Shown: in pieces, positions 1 through 10,974 of the stretch
Layout of the letters: every line of letters begins with the position of its first letter
How positions within the stretch are numbered: position 1 is the first letter of the stretch
From: Tachypleus tridentatus
Lineage: Eukaryota; Arthropoda; Merostomata; Xiphosura; Limulidae
Direction: 5' to 3'
Length of the DNA: 64,000 nt
NCBI RefSeq assembly: GCF_004210375.1
Contig: NC_134835.1
Location: 70,896,447-70,960,446 of the forward strand
The notes under the pieces: model-generated
The model's input: the letters and a program-made list of their open reading frames with translations, nothing else
Database searches by the model: none
Told to the model about the DNA's origin: nothing
Translations under genes and position numbers: made by a program

Positions 1-479
1 CATATTCAATACAGTCTCTTGCTTTCTTTCTGAATATTACACCTAATTCGTAAAATGTTGATTTCTTTTCGAGAAATATTTTATTTTGTTGACTCTTATA
101 TTGAAGGTGTTACGATTTTTCTATTGTCACCCCTTCCCTTCCTTGTGTTTATTCATTGAGTATTTTTATGTTGTACTTATTGCCATACGAATTGACTCAA
201 AGCAGTTTAAACATAACAGATCAGAAAGGCACTCAGTAGAGCGCATAACTCCAGAAAGTAGCATTTATAAAATTCAACTTTCAAAAAATGTTAAAGTGTG
301 GCCGTATGTTTGTCGTTATCAACGGACATTGTAAATTTCTGGCAAGATAATGTCAATGTTCCACAGACATCCACCAAGTGTCAACTGAATTCGATTTTGA
401 CTGAATTATAGACAAAAAATATTGTAAAAATCGGTTCCCATGTTAACGGATTGTGATTTATTTGGTTTCTTGCCCTTAC

Positions 480-690
480 TGTGACTTTATCCTTTAACCT
501 TGACCTTTCAAAAACTAATCACTACTAAATTAAGCCACGGTTCAAATGTATATATATATATATATCGAATTTCGTCCAAATGTATTCAGCCGTTTATGAG
601 ATATATTCTTGACACACACACAAACACAAACAGGAGTGAAACATAAACCCTGTTCATCTTCGGTGGCGGAGGTAGTTATCGTTTATTACT
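480..690 (+). repeat. dispersed repeat remnant with TA microsatellite
   Basis: The stretch holds a short (TA)n run at about 548-566. A segment reading like 'ttcgtccaaatg' and 'cagccgttta' follows, then a CA-rich run near 612-632 and a 'ggtggcggaggtag' end. I recognise this phrase order as typical of a dispersed arthropod repeat, but I cannot name the family. The borders are approximate. Confidence 0.4.
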
Positions 691-1599
691 AGTAATAAAT
701 AATACACAGGATTATAAATAGGTTTCGTTTTTCAATGGAAGGATATAACTTTCTTCCTTCTCCTATCTTGATTTGTTTGTTTTCTCTCATATCTCTCGGT
801 CTTCTCGTTTTCGTTGGATCTCCGTCTTTGTATTCTTTTCTAAAACTCACGCCTAAGGTCCCTTTCTTTCTGACTTTTCACCTATTTCCCTTATATCGGA
901 TTTTAACTTTTCATAACCCTAAAGGTTTTTGTAGTCTCTATATCTGCTGAACTGGTAACTGCCGCTCACTGTAACCAGTGTTTTAATAACCTATAATACT
1001 GTAATCCCTTATTCCCTTAGTGAAAGATCAAACGCCAGCCATTATCTCACACTCTCTACGTCAAATAATGTTACCTCACACGTAACTTGATATCACGTTT
1101 CCCATCCATATTCTTGAATACATTTAACAGTGTTGACGGCATTCAGTCTCGGCTGTGTTTATTTGTTATCCTAGATTACGAAACTTCGGCCAACTATCAT
1201 AGTCTTTTTCAGGTTGTTTCATCACTCAGTGTTTTTTTAAGGTTCTAGTAATTTCACTGTCTTTATGTAGATCGTATATCACATTAGAGTTCAGGGCCTT
1301 TTCCTGGAAAGCTTATAACTTCACAGCCATATATATATATATATGTGTAATATTACAAAAAAATTAGTGTTTTGTCTAAATTACTCGGGAAATACCCTCT
1401 ATATCTTTCATTCAAATTTGTCTTTCAGGGTTTTAAATAGTAAGTTCACAAATTCTTACACTTCCATTTATTTGCACAGTTAAACAGTCACTCACAACGT
1501 CAGTTTTAACCATAATTGAATGGATCTTAAGTTCAGTAACTATACTACATATATATGTCTTAACTAGAACAACATTACAGGCTGATTTTAATATGTCAA
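691..1599. other. no gene seen; possible 3' flank of the gypsy relic
   Basis: I see no supportable gene here. A (TA)n microsatellite lies at about 1329-1344. The stretch follows the RNase H end of the minus-strand gypsy relic and could hold its 3' non-coding part, but no LTR was identified. Confidence 0.4.
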
Positions 1600-2705
1600 G
1601 CAAGTGGATTTGTTTGCATTGCGATGGTTACTTGCTGGTCTATAACATACTGTAAAATTAAACGTCTATACCAACAGATTCCATAACAGCAGTTTTCTAT
1701 TTTAACTCTTTACTCTGTGCAAGCATGTTAAAGAGATGTTGTCTGTTTCCACGACAGATACTTCACCTAAGAAAACACTTCTTAATTTGACATCCCCACA
1801 ATTGTCAAGAAATCTTTTTTTTTTTTTTGGTAGTGTTTAAAGCTTTCTCGCATGCTAGTAATTTCCGGCTTAAGTATGCCACTGGATGTTCCATCATACT
1901 CTCACTTATTTTACTCAGCATTACCGACATGCCTGTATAAGACGTTTCATTTTGCACAGTATTGGTTAATGTTTTTTTATAATTATGCAATATTGGATTT
2001 TTACACAGTGCCTCTTTTTCTGTCTTAAAATACCTCTCATTGGCATCACCCATCAAAACGTCTTTTAGTTTTGATTTACACTTTAATGCTGTGGTTGAGG
2101 CTGCTATTTTTGCAAAACCAGGAATAATCTTTCTGTAATACCTTACCATTCTAAGAAAAGATCCAATTACTTTCTTTGTCGCTGGCTTTTCCCAATCTCC
2201 AAGAGCTTTTTACCATTGTTCCTAAAAAGACAATCATTTTTTTAACCCATCAAGTGAATTAAGATACTCTATATACAGTTTACCAAGCTTGAATTTATCT
2301 GGCTTCATTCAACCCCTTTAACATTCTTAGATGCACATCTTAATTATTAATGAATATGTCATAGTCAACTAAGTATGTTGTGATTGGTTCCAATAAGCCT
2401 CATAATACATTACACATGCTTTATTTCTATGGGCGTTGCATAAAATTCAAATAATCTATAATAATTATCTTTAATCTCTAATTCAACAGGGAAATAATCT
2501 TTCAATAAATCAATTTTACTAACTGATACAAATCTGCAATAGTAATTTCATTCAATCCCATGAGTGTTAGGTACTAACACTACAGCCGATACATAAGAGC
2601 CAGAGATAACCTATATTTTTTTGCATTTAACAATTTCTCAATCTCACCTTTTAGAGACTCCTTCAAATGGTATGATGCTCTTCCTTTGGGTATTTTTATT
2701 GAAAT
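1600..2705 (-). pseudogene. Ty3/gypsy-like reverse transcriptase-RNase H relic
   Basis: In life this would copy element RNA into DNA. Read on the minus strand from 2705 downward, shifting frames give an N-terminal RT segment (GEIEKLLNA), then KIDLLKDYFPVEL, a degraded YxDD region reading LVDYDIF, and HLRMLKGLNEA. The RT-RNase H connection YYRKIIPGFAKIAA is followed by EHPVAYLSRKLL. A late RNase H part reads VETDNISLTCLHRVK and ends with a YRPxxNHRNA-like motif near 1615-1640. The longest open stretch is 2149-1805. Several stops, frameshifts and a run of A (sense strand) near 1807-1821 show it is dead. The start of the RT domain is cut at the 42-bp tandem array that begins at 2706. The family assignment is secure; the borders are approximate. 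Confidence 0.82.
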
Positions 2706-3243
2706 TTAACCAACCAGGTCTGTCCTGGCCTACAATCAGATATACACTTAACTAACTAGGTCTGTCCTGGCCTGCAATCAGATACACACTTAACTAACCA
2801 GGTCTATCCTGGCCTACAATCAGATACACACTTAACTAACCAGGTATGTCCTGACCTACAATCAGATACACACTTAACTAACCAGGTCTGTCCTGGCCTA
2901 CAATCAGATACACACTTAACTAACCAGGTCTGTCCTGGCCTACAATCAGATAAACACTTAACTAATCAGCCCTCCGCTGGTACAGCGGTATGTCTCCGGA
3001 TTTACAACGTTAAAATCAGAGCCCTCTCAGTGGGCTCAGCAGATAGCCCGATGTGGCTTTGCTATAAGAAAACACACTTAACTAACCAGGTTTGTCCTGG
3101 CCTACAATCAGATAACACTTAACTAACCAGGTTTGTCCTGGCCTACAATCAGATACACACTTAACTAACCAGGTCTGTCCTGGCCTACAATCAGATACAC
3201 ACTTAACTAACCAGGTCTGTTCTGGCTTACAATCAGATACACT
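2706..3243 (+). repeat. 42-bp tandem repeat array, about 10 copies
   Basis: The unit runs from 'ttaactaaccaggtctgtcc' to 'tggcctacaatcagatacacac'. It repeats with a period of 42 bp, about six copies before and four after a SINE-B insertion at 2969-3078. The units differ by only a few bases, so the array is young or homogenised compared with the decayed gypsy sequence on both sides. Confidence 0.92.
2969..3078 (+). mobile_element. SINE-B copy 1, inside the 42-bp array
   Basis: The tRNA-like head has 'tggtacagcggtatg' as the A box region, a damaged B box reading 'agagccctctcag', and the tail 'cagatagcccgatgtggctt' ending in 'aagaaaacacac'. It splits the array, so it is younger than the array's expansion. 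Confidence 0.85.
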
Positions 3244-3439
3244 GTTATAATCTATTACATTCCCACTCCCTGTTGACTTGGTGTTAATTCTTCAAAACCG
3301 TTTACGCGCTTTATTCTAATCATAAGAAGCTAAGCTACTTTATGTTCGAATTTCTTACTACTGGCTATTAAACAAGCCATCACACAACTTTCAGGTGCGT
3401 TAAGTATATTTACATGACACGATCACTCCACTACCTATC

Positions 3440-4500
3440 CATCATTCTACAACAACTCATTGATCACTTTACTTAATTATAAGAAAAACTATCTACTAAA
3501 CTATTCTCAGGTATTGTTTCTGTACCACAAACAACTAATTCACCTTGACTTCTGTCATATTTATTGTAGCCTTTACCCTTTCTCTTCTGAGTAACTTTGG
3601 CTATTATCTTCTGCCCTTTACTAAATTTTGCTTCATATTGGCCACTTCTTAGGGTGGGATTTCTAAATATGCCCAAACAGCACAAAATACATTATTGTAT
3701 TCCAATCAACAGGATTATCCTGCACCATTACTCTTAAAATGGTCATAATTGTTCCATTTGCTCTCTACCATACCCCATTTGTTTGTGATCTACAAGGATT
3801 AACGTGTTACATTGTTACTTCTATCGGCATTTATACCTTTTGCATTATTTCGATTAAAATTGCTACTTAAATGTTATAAGAACTATTTATGAAACCAACC
3901 CATGAAAATATAACTTACAACGCTGTTGCTAGTTTATCTTCTTTTCTGTAGCCCATTGTTACTGCTTCTACATTTCTAGTAGCAGAATTAACCACTGTCA
4001 CAATATATGCATTCCCTCGCTCTGTTACTGGAAGTGGTCCGATAATATTAGCATTAATAGAGTTAAAGGTTCATTAATAAGTGGTAAGTTAATTTTTTAG
4101 ACATTTTACTTTTCTGTTTCTCTTGTCAACTAGTTGACACGTTGAACAACGTTTTATATCAGAGTCAATATTACCAAAGTTACCTGTCAATTGAACTACG
4201 CCTTAAAGTCCAACTCTCACATCTGTGTATCTACATTCATTGGGAAGACTATTTGATCCTTACCGTCTATTGAATCATTTCTATTAATTTTACACTTCAA
4301 CACCCCTTCCCACCAGTAATAATAATAATTTCACACAAGTTTAGTTACTACTGCCTCTTTTATCGCGGTTTCACTCCTCGCTATCACTTAATTACGTGTT
4401 CTTGGTACATGTTTCCTGCACTAACAGTATTTAAAAAATACCATTATTTACGTTACTTACTTGATTATATAATTTTTCACTAACTTCTGTTTCAGAGTAT
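3440..4500 (-). pseudogene. Ty3/gypsy-like integrase relic
   Basis: The intact protein would insert retroelement DNA into the host genome. Read from about 4500 downward on the minus strand, a degraded N-terminal zinc-finger part gives DSDIKRCSTCQLVDK. The catalytic core gives IIGPLPVTERGNAYIVTVV then SATRNVEAVTM. Further down, pieces resemble the 'SNGMVERxNxT' and 'YALFAYR' regions of gypsy integrases, and the open stretch 3685-3473 covers the C-terminal part. The Asp expected just before the IGPLP motif reads Asn, and there are several stops and frame changes. On the minus strand this integrase lies before RT-RNase H, the reverse of the usual gypsy order. Confidence 0.75.
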
Positions 4501-4544
4501 TTTTTTCTGATCTCATTTGTCACCTGGATACTTTAGCTACGTGT

Positions 4545-4815
4545 TACCATGTCATGGTAGCTAGGCTACTCAATTCGTAATCTCTGGGTCGAGAGTTCAA
4601 ATCCCCGACAGCCAAAATGCTCACCCTTTCAGCCGTGTGGGCACTATAATGTGATAGACAACTCTATTATTCGTTTGTAAAAGAGTAGCCCAAGAGTTGA
4701 CAGTGGCTGATGTTTAACAACTGCCTATTCTTTCCAGTTTATCGCTTCTAAATCAGGGTTGACTAGCGCAGATAGTCCAATAGTAGGTTTTTGTGAAATT
4801 CAAACCAACCTAACA
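4545..4815 (+). mobile_element. SINE-A copy 1
   Basis: The copy has a degraded tRNA head ('gagagttcaaatccccgac' around the B box), then the central part 'taaaagagtagcccaagagt' and the tail 'gcgcagatagtcc'. It sits between the gag/protease and integrase parts of the gypsy relic. Confidence 0.8.
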
Positions 4816-4860
4816 AAATAATACCGCTGCTATTGGTTTAATTTGCATCGTGATAGTTCC

Positions 4861-5060
4861 TACCTTATTATCAAGTAAAAGAAGCTGTGGGTACCGTCTA
4901 ATACTCCCATTATTATTTCATTTTTAAAAGCTCGACATTTCAGTGAGGCTTTAGCGAGTGGTACAGTATATACAATATACCGAGCCTTCCTGCTGTGATA
5001 CTAAATACATTTAAATCTAAGGTATCACATATGAGTTTACCTTTGACTAACATTTTTTCC
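4861..5060 (-). pseudogene. possible gypsy protease-region relic
   Basis: A minus-strand frame gives RYIVYTVPLAKASLKC and then GVLD followed by YLIIR. This loosely resembles the end of a retroelement aspartic protease. It lies between the gag relic and the integrase relic. The match is weak, no DTG/DSG active site was found, and it may be chance. Confidence 0.3.
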
Positions 5061-5265
5061 TTCCTCTTAAGGCATTTGTGGATTGTTCAGTTCATCACTT
5101 CTTTTAAATATCTATATGTTATATTCTATCTGTCTTCCATATAACATATTATATTCTCATTTTTTCCTTTCTCTGCCTACATAATTTATCTATATATCTA
5201 AATTGCTTTCACATAAAACATTTTTGTGAAGGTTTTTAATTTCACTCTTTATCGATAACATTGCT

Positions 5266-5800
5266 CTATGCAAAGATTCTCCTTACTATACACTGGTAGT
5301 GATGATCCATTTTATTTTTTATCTGATAAGTAGTTCTACAAGCTTGATATTTTCCTACTTTCAATCCCATAAGCCCCCCCACCACTTCCACAGTGATGGG
5401 CAGAGCACGGATAGCACTTTGTGTAGCTTTGTGCTTAACAAGAACGAAACAAACCAGCCCACTATGTTTCGTTATTACTACGTATTTATCCGTTGATGTC
5501 ACTGCCTCGCGTGCATTTGCTGTCTTCCTGAATTTTAAACAATATCGCAAATTAATTTTTCGAAATTAGATATATTGCAGCATCAAATTGCAATTTTATC
5601 AGTGTCTCCACCACAGTTAGCTTCTTTAATCCATTTAACTAGCAATGTACACAGCTTTGTCCAATGTGTACTCTTTAAATGTCTCATTTGCTGTTTTATC
5701 TAACTCGCTGAACTTTCTGCGATAAATATCTGGAAATAATTCATATTTCTCTAAAATAGTTACTTTTACTACATCTAATTTAATTTGTTTGCATTTCAAA
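5266..5800 (-). pseudogene. Ty3/gypsy-like gag relic
   Basis: Reading down from about 5790 on the minus strand gives VTILEKYELFPDIYRRKFSE then TANETFKEYT. A frame break follows, and then an open stretch at 5550-5266 with LKFRKTANAREAVTSTDKYV. These fit the 'YELxPExYRxKF', 'YxEFA' and 'EAAxLADEY' patterns of gag in metazoan gypsy elements. A Cys/His stretch (QACRTTYQ, DHHYQC) could be a damaged zinc knuckle. The start of gag is missing; near 6018 the sequence changes into a Penelope-like inverted repeat. Confidence 0.6.
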
Positions 5801-6017
5801 TCTTATCGTATACTCTTAACACTTTTTCAGGTATTACAGGAAGTTCTTTTCTCAACATGTCCTGTAGATGTCATTTCCTTGTTTTTGCTAATTGTTTTCC
5901 AAAAAGCACAGAAACGTATATTTTTATGTATTTATATAAAGTTAGGTAACAACATCTGGGCGCTTCTTTCATGCATATCAGCCGTATCACCAGAATTACT
6001 CCGATTTTCATTAATCA

Positions 6018-6235
6018 ACTAGAATTCCTGATGACGAGAAATCCACTTGAAGTAAAACAAGTATTTCAAGACGGCTGATGTGGGTATTAAAACGTTAACT
6101 AATAAAGCAGGGAACAACGTTTCGACCTTCTTAGATTAACCTGAAGATGAACTAAAAAGGTCGAAACGTTGTTCTCTGCTTTATTGGTAAAAGATTTAAT
6201 ATCCATACCAGCCGCTTTGAGATAAAACTAAAATT
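6018..6235. repeat. inverted repeat, probably Penelope terminal sequence head-to-head
   Basis: The left arm (about 6050-6120) and right arm (about 6155-6230) are imperfect reverse complements over roughly 70-75 bp. The centre is 'gcagggaacaacgtttcgac' facing 'gtcgaaacgttgttctctgc'. The outer left part, as reverse complement, reads like 'aagtggatttctcgtcatca'. That resembles the 3' flank of the Penelope element near 45105-45130. 'cctgaagatga...gtcgaaac' at about 6140-6168 resembles the CTGANGA...GAAA core of the hammerhead ribozymes known from Penelope terminal repeats. Confidence 0.65.
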
Positions 6236-6725
6236 TTCTCTCTGCTTACATTTATCTTCTATCTCTGGCTCTAAATGGTTATACACAATTGTTAAGCATT
6301 TAATTTCTAAGTGTATCTTAGTAAATTATTCTATATCGACACCATCATAATTTCCACAAACACCACTCAGTTTTATTATTTTTAGTAAGCTCAACTTTAG
6401 AAAGTGATGTATTGTGTCTTCCGCCTTAATTAAAAATATACGTATCTTGTCGTTTTTCGACTTGCTACACCATATTATATACTTTAATCGAACAACTGAA
6501 TTTTGGTTAGTTACTCACAATTCTTTCTAATGTTACAGCTAATATTCTACTCTTAAAACAATGAAAACAATTTTTGGGATAGCAGATTCTAATTTTTTTT
6601 TACGATTTTGGTTGTGTTTGCTGTTCATTTATTATTTCATTTTATCATTTAGTTTATCTACGAATTTTTAGTTGCATTAAAGCGCTAACTTATCTTTTAG
6701 CTAATTATATGTATTTTGAGTAAGT
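6236..6725. other. no gene seen
   Basis: AT-rich sequence without a supportable gene or repeat. Confidence 0.4.
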
Positions 6726-6730
6726 ATGTA

Positions 6731-6968
6731 CAGGGTGGCCCGTAAGTCCCTACCCATCCACATTGTGTCTAAACAACGTTATAATACTAATGATGAGTTG
6801 AAGGCAGCTGTTACTGCGGCATTTGGAGCAATAACCCCTGCTATGTTGAGGAAAATGTCTCACAGAACATGGCGTCGCATAATGTTATGCAGCGAGAATG
6901 AGGGACACCACACAGATACACTGGATGCATAAGATATATGGACGGGTAGGGACTTACAGGCCACCCAG
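6731..6968 (+). mobile_element. TA-flanked MITE of the Tc1/mariner superfamily
   Basis: The 238-bp unit has terminal inverted repeats of about 25 bp. The left end starts 'cagggtggcccgtaagtccc' and the right end is 'gggacttacaggccacccag'. TA dinucleotides lie at 6729-6730 and 6969-6970. The interior encodes what looks like only the end of a transposase (open 6726-6932), with AITPAMLRKMSHRTWRRI and a final C-x-x-N-x-G-x-H pattern. It therefore looks like an internally deleted copy of an autonomous element, mobilised in trans. The TIRs are almost intact, so it is fairly young. Confidence 0.85.
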
Positions 6969-6971
6969 TAT

Positions 6972-7674
6972 ATAATGAAACTGACACCAGTTTCCCGAAG
7001 TTTAACGTACAGATACTATGAATGTAGCAGAAAGGTAGGCAAATTTATGATTGTTTAAGATTGTGCTCTCGTGACCTACTCTGTGAATAAATACCCTGCC
7101 AGAAACTTCATTACAGAGGGAGAGTTACGAGACAGTTAGTGAATGATTGCTGTTTATCATTCCATATTGAAAGGTATTTCTTAGAATATTGGGGTAGTTT
7201 TTGAAAAAGGCTTTCTTTCTGTTTTTTTCCCTAGTCCATTATTATTAGTTTTATTAATATTTATGATAAATTGTTTATTAATATTGGTGTGAAGTTCTAG
7301 CCAGCCACTTGTTTATTAATTGGGTTTTGGTAAGTGTTGAAATTATTTCTAAGTGTCATTACTGTAAACGCATTTTTTGTTGTTGAAACCTGATTGTAGC
7401 GATGTGTTCATTTGAGACCGTTACAAATTTATTATTAGTACGAATTAACTGTCAGAAACATATCGGGCAAAGTAAGAACTAAAAGGAAACTTGCTCTATT
7501 TCCAGCCTTAACTTCTTCATTGTTGATTTTCTTTCCCACTTTGTATTGACTTCTAATTCCACTTCTGAGGAGGTTTGTATGATCATGTTATACTTACATT
7601 TGGCTTCCCGTTTTTATAGTCACTTCGTATAGATTTTACTTGTTTTTATCAAAAATTGACTGCTGTAAATGTAA
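6972..7674. other. no gene seen
   Basis: Intergenic AT-rich sequence; nothing supportable on either strand. Confidence 0.4.
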
Positions 7675-7910
7675 GCCTGGCATGGCCAGGTGGTTAAGGC
7701 ACTCGACTCGTCATCGGAGGCTTGCGGGTTCGAATCCCCGGCACACCAAACATGCTCGTTCTTTCAGCCATGGGGCGTTATAATGTGACGGTCAATCTCA
7801 TTATTCGTTGGTAAAAGAGTAGCCAAAGAGTGGGTGGTGATGACTAGCTACTTTATACTGCTAAATTATGGACAGACAGCTCCCGTGTAGCTTTGTGCGA
7901 AATACAAACC
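7675..7910 (+). mobile_element. SINE-A copy 2 with target-site duplication
   Basis: The tRNA head is nearly intact ('tggccaggtggttaaggcac' A box, 'gggttcgaatccccggc' B box), followed by the central domain and the tail 'gtagctttgtgcgaaatac'. Flanking 'gctgtaaatgtaag' (7662-7675) and 'gctgtcaatgtaag' (7914-7927) form a 14-bp duplication with one mismatch. Confidence 0.93.
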
Positions 7911-7927
7911 AAAGCTGTCAATGTAAG

Positions 7928-9118
7928 CATATCATATTGCCGTTTCTTACTAGCTATCAATAAAACATAAATAACTTTATTTTTTCTTAATGTCAGCATA
8001 TTACTTTATTTCTTTGTTTCCGTCTCTTTATTTATTCTTTCTTACATCTCCCAATCTTCTCTCTTCTTTTCATTGAACTTCTGTTTTTCATATTTCTTTC
8101 TCAAACCCACAACATTATACTTTTTCCTGTATATCAGCAGGATATAATATTTCATAAGTGCAGGGGTTCTTGTGGTATTCATACTGGCAAAACTTCAAGA
8201 TAGCTGCTGTACCTACTTACTAATAACTTTATAATGATCTAAAACACTGTAATCCCTTATTTTGTTTTAGAGAATAACCCAAGAATGGTTGCCCTTACAT
8301 CTAACTATATAACATAAAACCATGATATATTACAATGCGGCTATGTTATATTTACAAAAAATAGTTTTGTTTCATTTGGTCTTAATTTTCGAAATGTAAA
8401 TGGTGCTGTGCATACACATGCTTAAAGTACATAAGAATGTTTTAGGGACAGAGTCTGTCGTAGTTTATAGAGGATTCGTGCTAGACTTTAGAAATTCTAG
8501 TTTAAGAGCTCCAAAAATAGCATTTGTGATGTATAGATGTTTTTTTCACATCATGCACCGATACATTTTGAAAGCATCTGCAAATAACATCTAGATTTGT
8601 CCTGAAGATACTGTGGGACTTCTGATAAACATAGGTATCATATGTACAACATTGAAAACTTGTGGATTTGAATACTAGCCAGCTAACTTAAACTATATTG
8701 TTACACGTTGGATGAAAGGATCACAGGTAATATAGATTACCATGATCATGTTGTTTTAAAACTAAGATCCATGCATGTGTATCACAGAAGGTGATACTTT
8801 CTATGTTATTGCCTCTGTTCCAGCATTTAAAGTACTCTCAAATGTTTGACAAAGGAGTGGGTCACAGATGTGGTCATTTTTACGGTATTATCTATGTTCT
8901 AACTTTAAAGTACTCTCGCATGAACAAACAAAGTAGAGGATCAAACTGTCAAATTCCACTTTTTTATACTAAGAAAAGAATGAATATATTTATTTCTGAT
9001 ATATTCAGTTAAATTTTAGAAAACGTTGTACCGGTGTTTGATCCTGTTTCTGTATCATCGTTCTTGTGGGTGTTGTACTATACTTGTATCAGTTTGCACC
9101 ACTCATGTCTATTTATTT
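7928..9118. other. no gene seen
   Basis: AT-rich intergenic DNA. The short open frames here (for example 8400-8594, 8791-9012) have no recognisable domain. Confidence 0.4.
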
Positions 9119-9119
9119 T

Positions 9120-9250
9120 AGTTCCACACTGTTACAGCGGTAAGTCTACGGATTTACAAAGCTCAAATCATGGGTTTGATTCCCCTCGGTAGATTCAGTA
9201 GATAGCAGATAGCTCGATGTGGCTTTGCTATAAAAAAACACACACACACA
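9120..9250 (+). mobile_element. SINE-B copy 2
   Basis: Head 'ttacagcggtaagtctacgg', B box 'gggtttgattcccctcgg', tail 'gatagctcgatgtggctttg', ending in a (CA)n run. Confidence 0.88.
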
Positions 9251-9306
9251 ATTTATTTTAAAAATGAATGTTAAATTGACCCCAGCTTGTGGGATATCAC
9301 AATAGG

Positions 9307-9546
9307 TTTGTTTTTTGTTTTGAATCTCACGCAAAGCTACACGAGGGCTATCTGCATAGCTCTCCATAATTTAGCAGTGTAAAGCTAGAGGGAAGGCACC
9401 TAGTCATCACCACCCACCGCCAACTCTTGGGCTACTCTTTTACCAATAAATAGTGAGATTGACCGTGACATTATAACGCCCTCACGGCTGAAAGGGCGAG
9501 CATGTTTGGTGTAACGGGGATTCGAACCTGCGACCCTCAGATTACT
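9307..9546 (-). mobile_element. SINE-A copy 3, 5'-truncated, perfect 10-bp duplication
   Basis: On the minus strand the copy starts inside the tRNA head and lacks its first ~35 bp, including the A box. It is otherwise full length. 'tcacaatagg' flanks it at 9297-9306 and 9547-9556, so the truncation arose at insertion rather than by later deletion. Confidence 0.92.
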
Positions 9547-9559
9547 TCACAATAGGATC

Positions 9560-10815
9560 GATCATTAGTCTAGACGTGCAGAAGTGTACAATTCGTCCTT
9601 CATCATTAAAGCATATAGAAGATGGCCAGTCTTGTTAAACACCCAGTTTATATTACTTGGCATCAAAATAAAGATTTGTTTTTATTTATTCAGTTCAATT
9701 TGCTTATTTTCTTTTCGTGCTCATGTTCAATTTATTTCCTGCTTATTATTTCCAAAATTCAATGCTTATTATTAACTTCTAGTAATCCAATTGCTGAACA
9801 TTTATGCTAAAATTCCACAGACTAAGTTTATTTTGAATATTATTTTTGTTCCACTTGACTCTGAATTTGTAGTTTGTAAACCACTATGTTCATGGAGCAG
9901 TGGTATACGAGGCCATGTACAAATACAGTTGGAAGTGGGAGTAAGGACTGGAAGAGAGAGTGAAAAGGTTTAAGAGCTGTTTTAAGCCATATGGAGAAAC
10001 ATACCGCATTCATAATCCATTCTTGGAGCTCAGAAACTGAGTTACGCATGATAAGATAATTGAAAATGCTCTCCTAACTACAAACCAAGTTTTAGTTGAA
10101 AAACTGGTATAATTTATTCTTCCATAACAATAAAACTATAACATGTTAATTCCCTGCATCTATTGCTTAAATTCCACATTTCTGGAGATCAATTCCGAGG
10201 TATTCTTAGCTCTTGTAATAGCCAACATACGTTCAGGTGCTAGATAGAGCATCTCATAACTAAGAAGAAAAGTGAGGTGTGTGTGTGGTAGACAAAGTTT
10301 GCCATGAAGAATTTTGAATTTAGAGGAAGAATGTGAGCCTCCCATAAATAGTTACAACGTCTCGACACTAAGTAGTAGAGATTGTGGTAGTAGATACCGG
10401 TCTATACCATTGTTTTATAATGTAAGTGATGTGAATTGTTTCTTTATATATAAGATCGGGCTAAATGAGTAATCTTGTAACCATAAAGTAAGCAATCAAA
10501 TTTTTCATACTATAACTTTTAATATATTTAGTGTAACTTCACGAAATGTGGCACACATTTAGTAACCATTACAAGTTTGTTTTTTTTTTTGTACGCGAAA
10601 AATATGATTTTGTGATCAAATATTTTTATTAAAGACATGCCTATGATTTAATGGAAGAAAAGTGTTAAATGTACAAATTGATTTTCAATGAAAATATAGT
10701 CAAAGTGTTTGGATATTTTGTGATAAATAAAATCATTATTACAGCGGAACACAAATATACTTAGTACTATCCAACTAAGAAATGTATGCTATATTTAAGA
10801 TTTATATACATAATT
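9560..10815. other. no gene seen
   Basis: Intergenic. Short overlapping open frames exist at 9584-10345, but none shows a conserved motif. Confidence 0.4.
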
Positions 10816-10817
10816 TT

Positions 10818-10945
10818 GTGTGTGTGTGTGTGTATTTTCTTATAGCAAAGCCGCATTGGGCTATCTGCTCAGTCCACCGAAGAGAATCGAATTCCTGATT
10901 TTAGCGTTATAAATCTGTAGAGTTACCGCTGTACCAGTGATGGAC
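10818..10945 (-). mobile_element. SINE-B copy 3
   Basis: A (TG)n run at the low end is the 3' tail. It is followed by 'cttatagcaaagccgcattg', a B box complement 'gagaatcgaattcct' and the head 'agttaccgctgtaccagtg'. Confidence 0.88.
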
Positions 10946-10974
10946 TATAATTTATATAAAGAGACAAGTTCAAT

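Noticed and set aside
86..334. 82-codon open frame
   Set aside because: No domain, low-complexity AT-driven composition and no gene context.
2706..3243. 42-bp array as a CRISPR array
   Set aside because: Units are directly adjacent with no variable spacers, and the genome is eukaryotic.
1000..6700. LTRs of the gypsy relic
   Set aside because: I compared the flanks by eye and found no matching direct repeats; a computed self-alignment would be needed.
7675..7750. tRNA gene-like heads (A and B boxes) in SINE copies
   Set aside because: They are fused to SINE bodies, occur many times with damage, and carry target duplications; none looks like a free functional tRNA gene.
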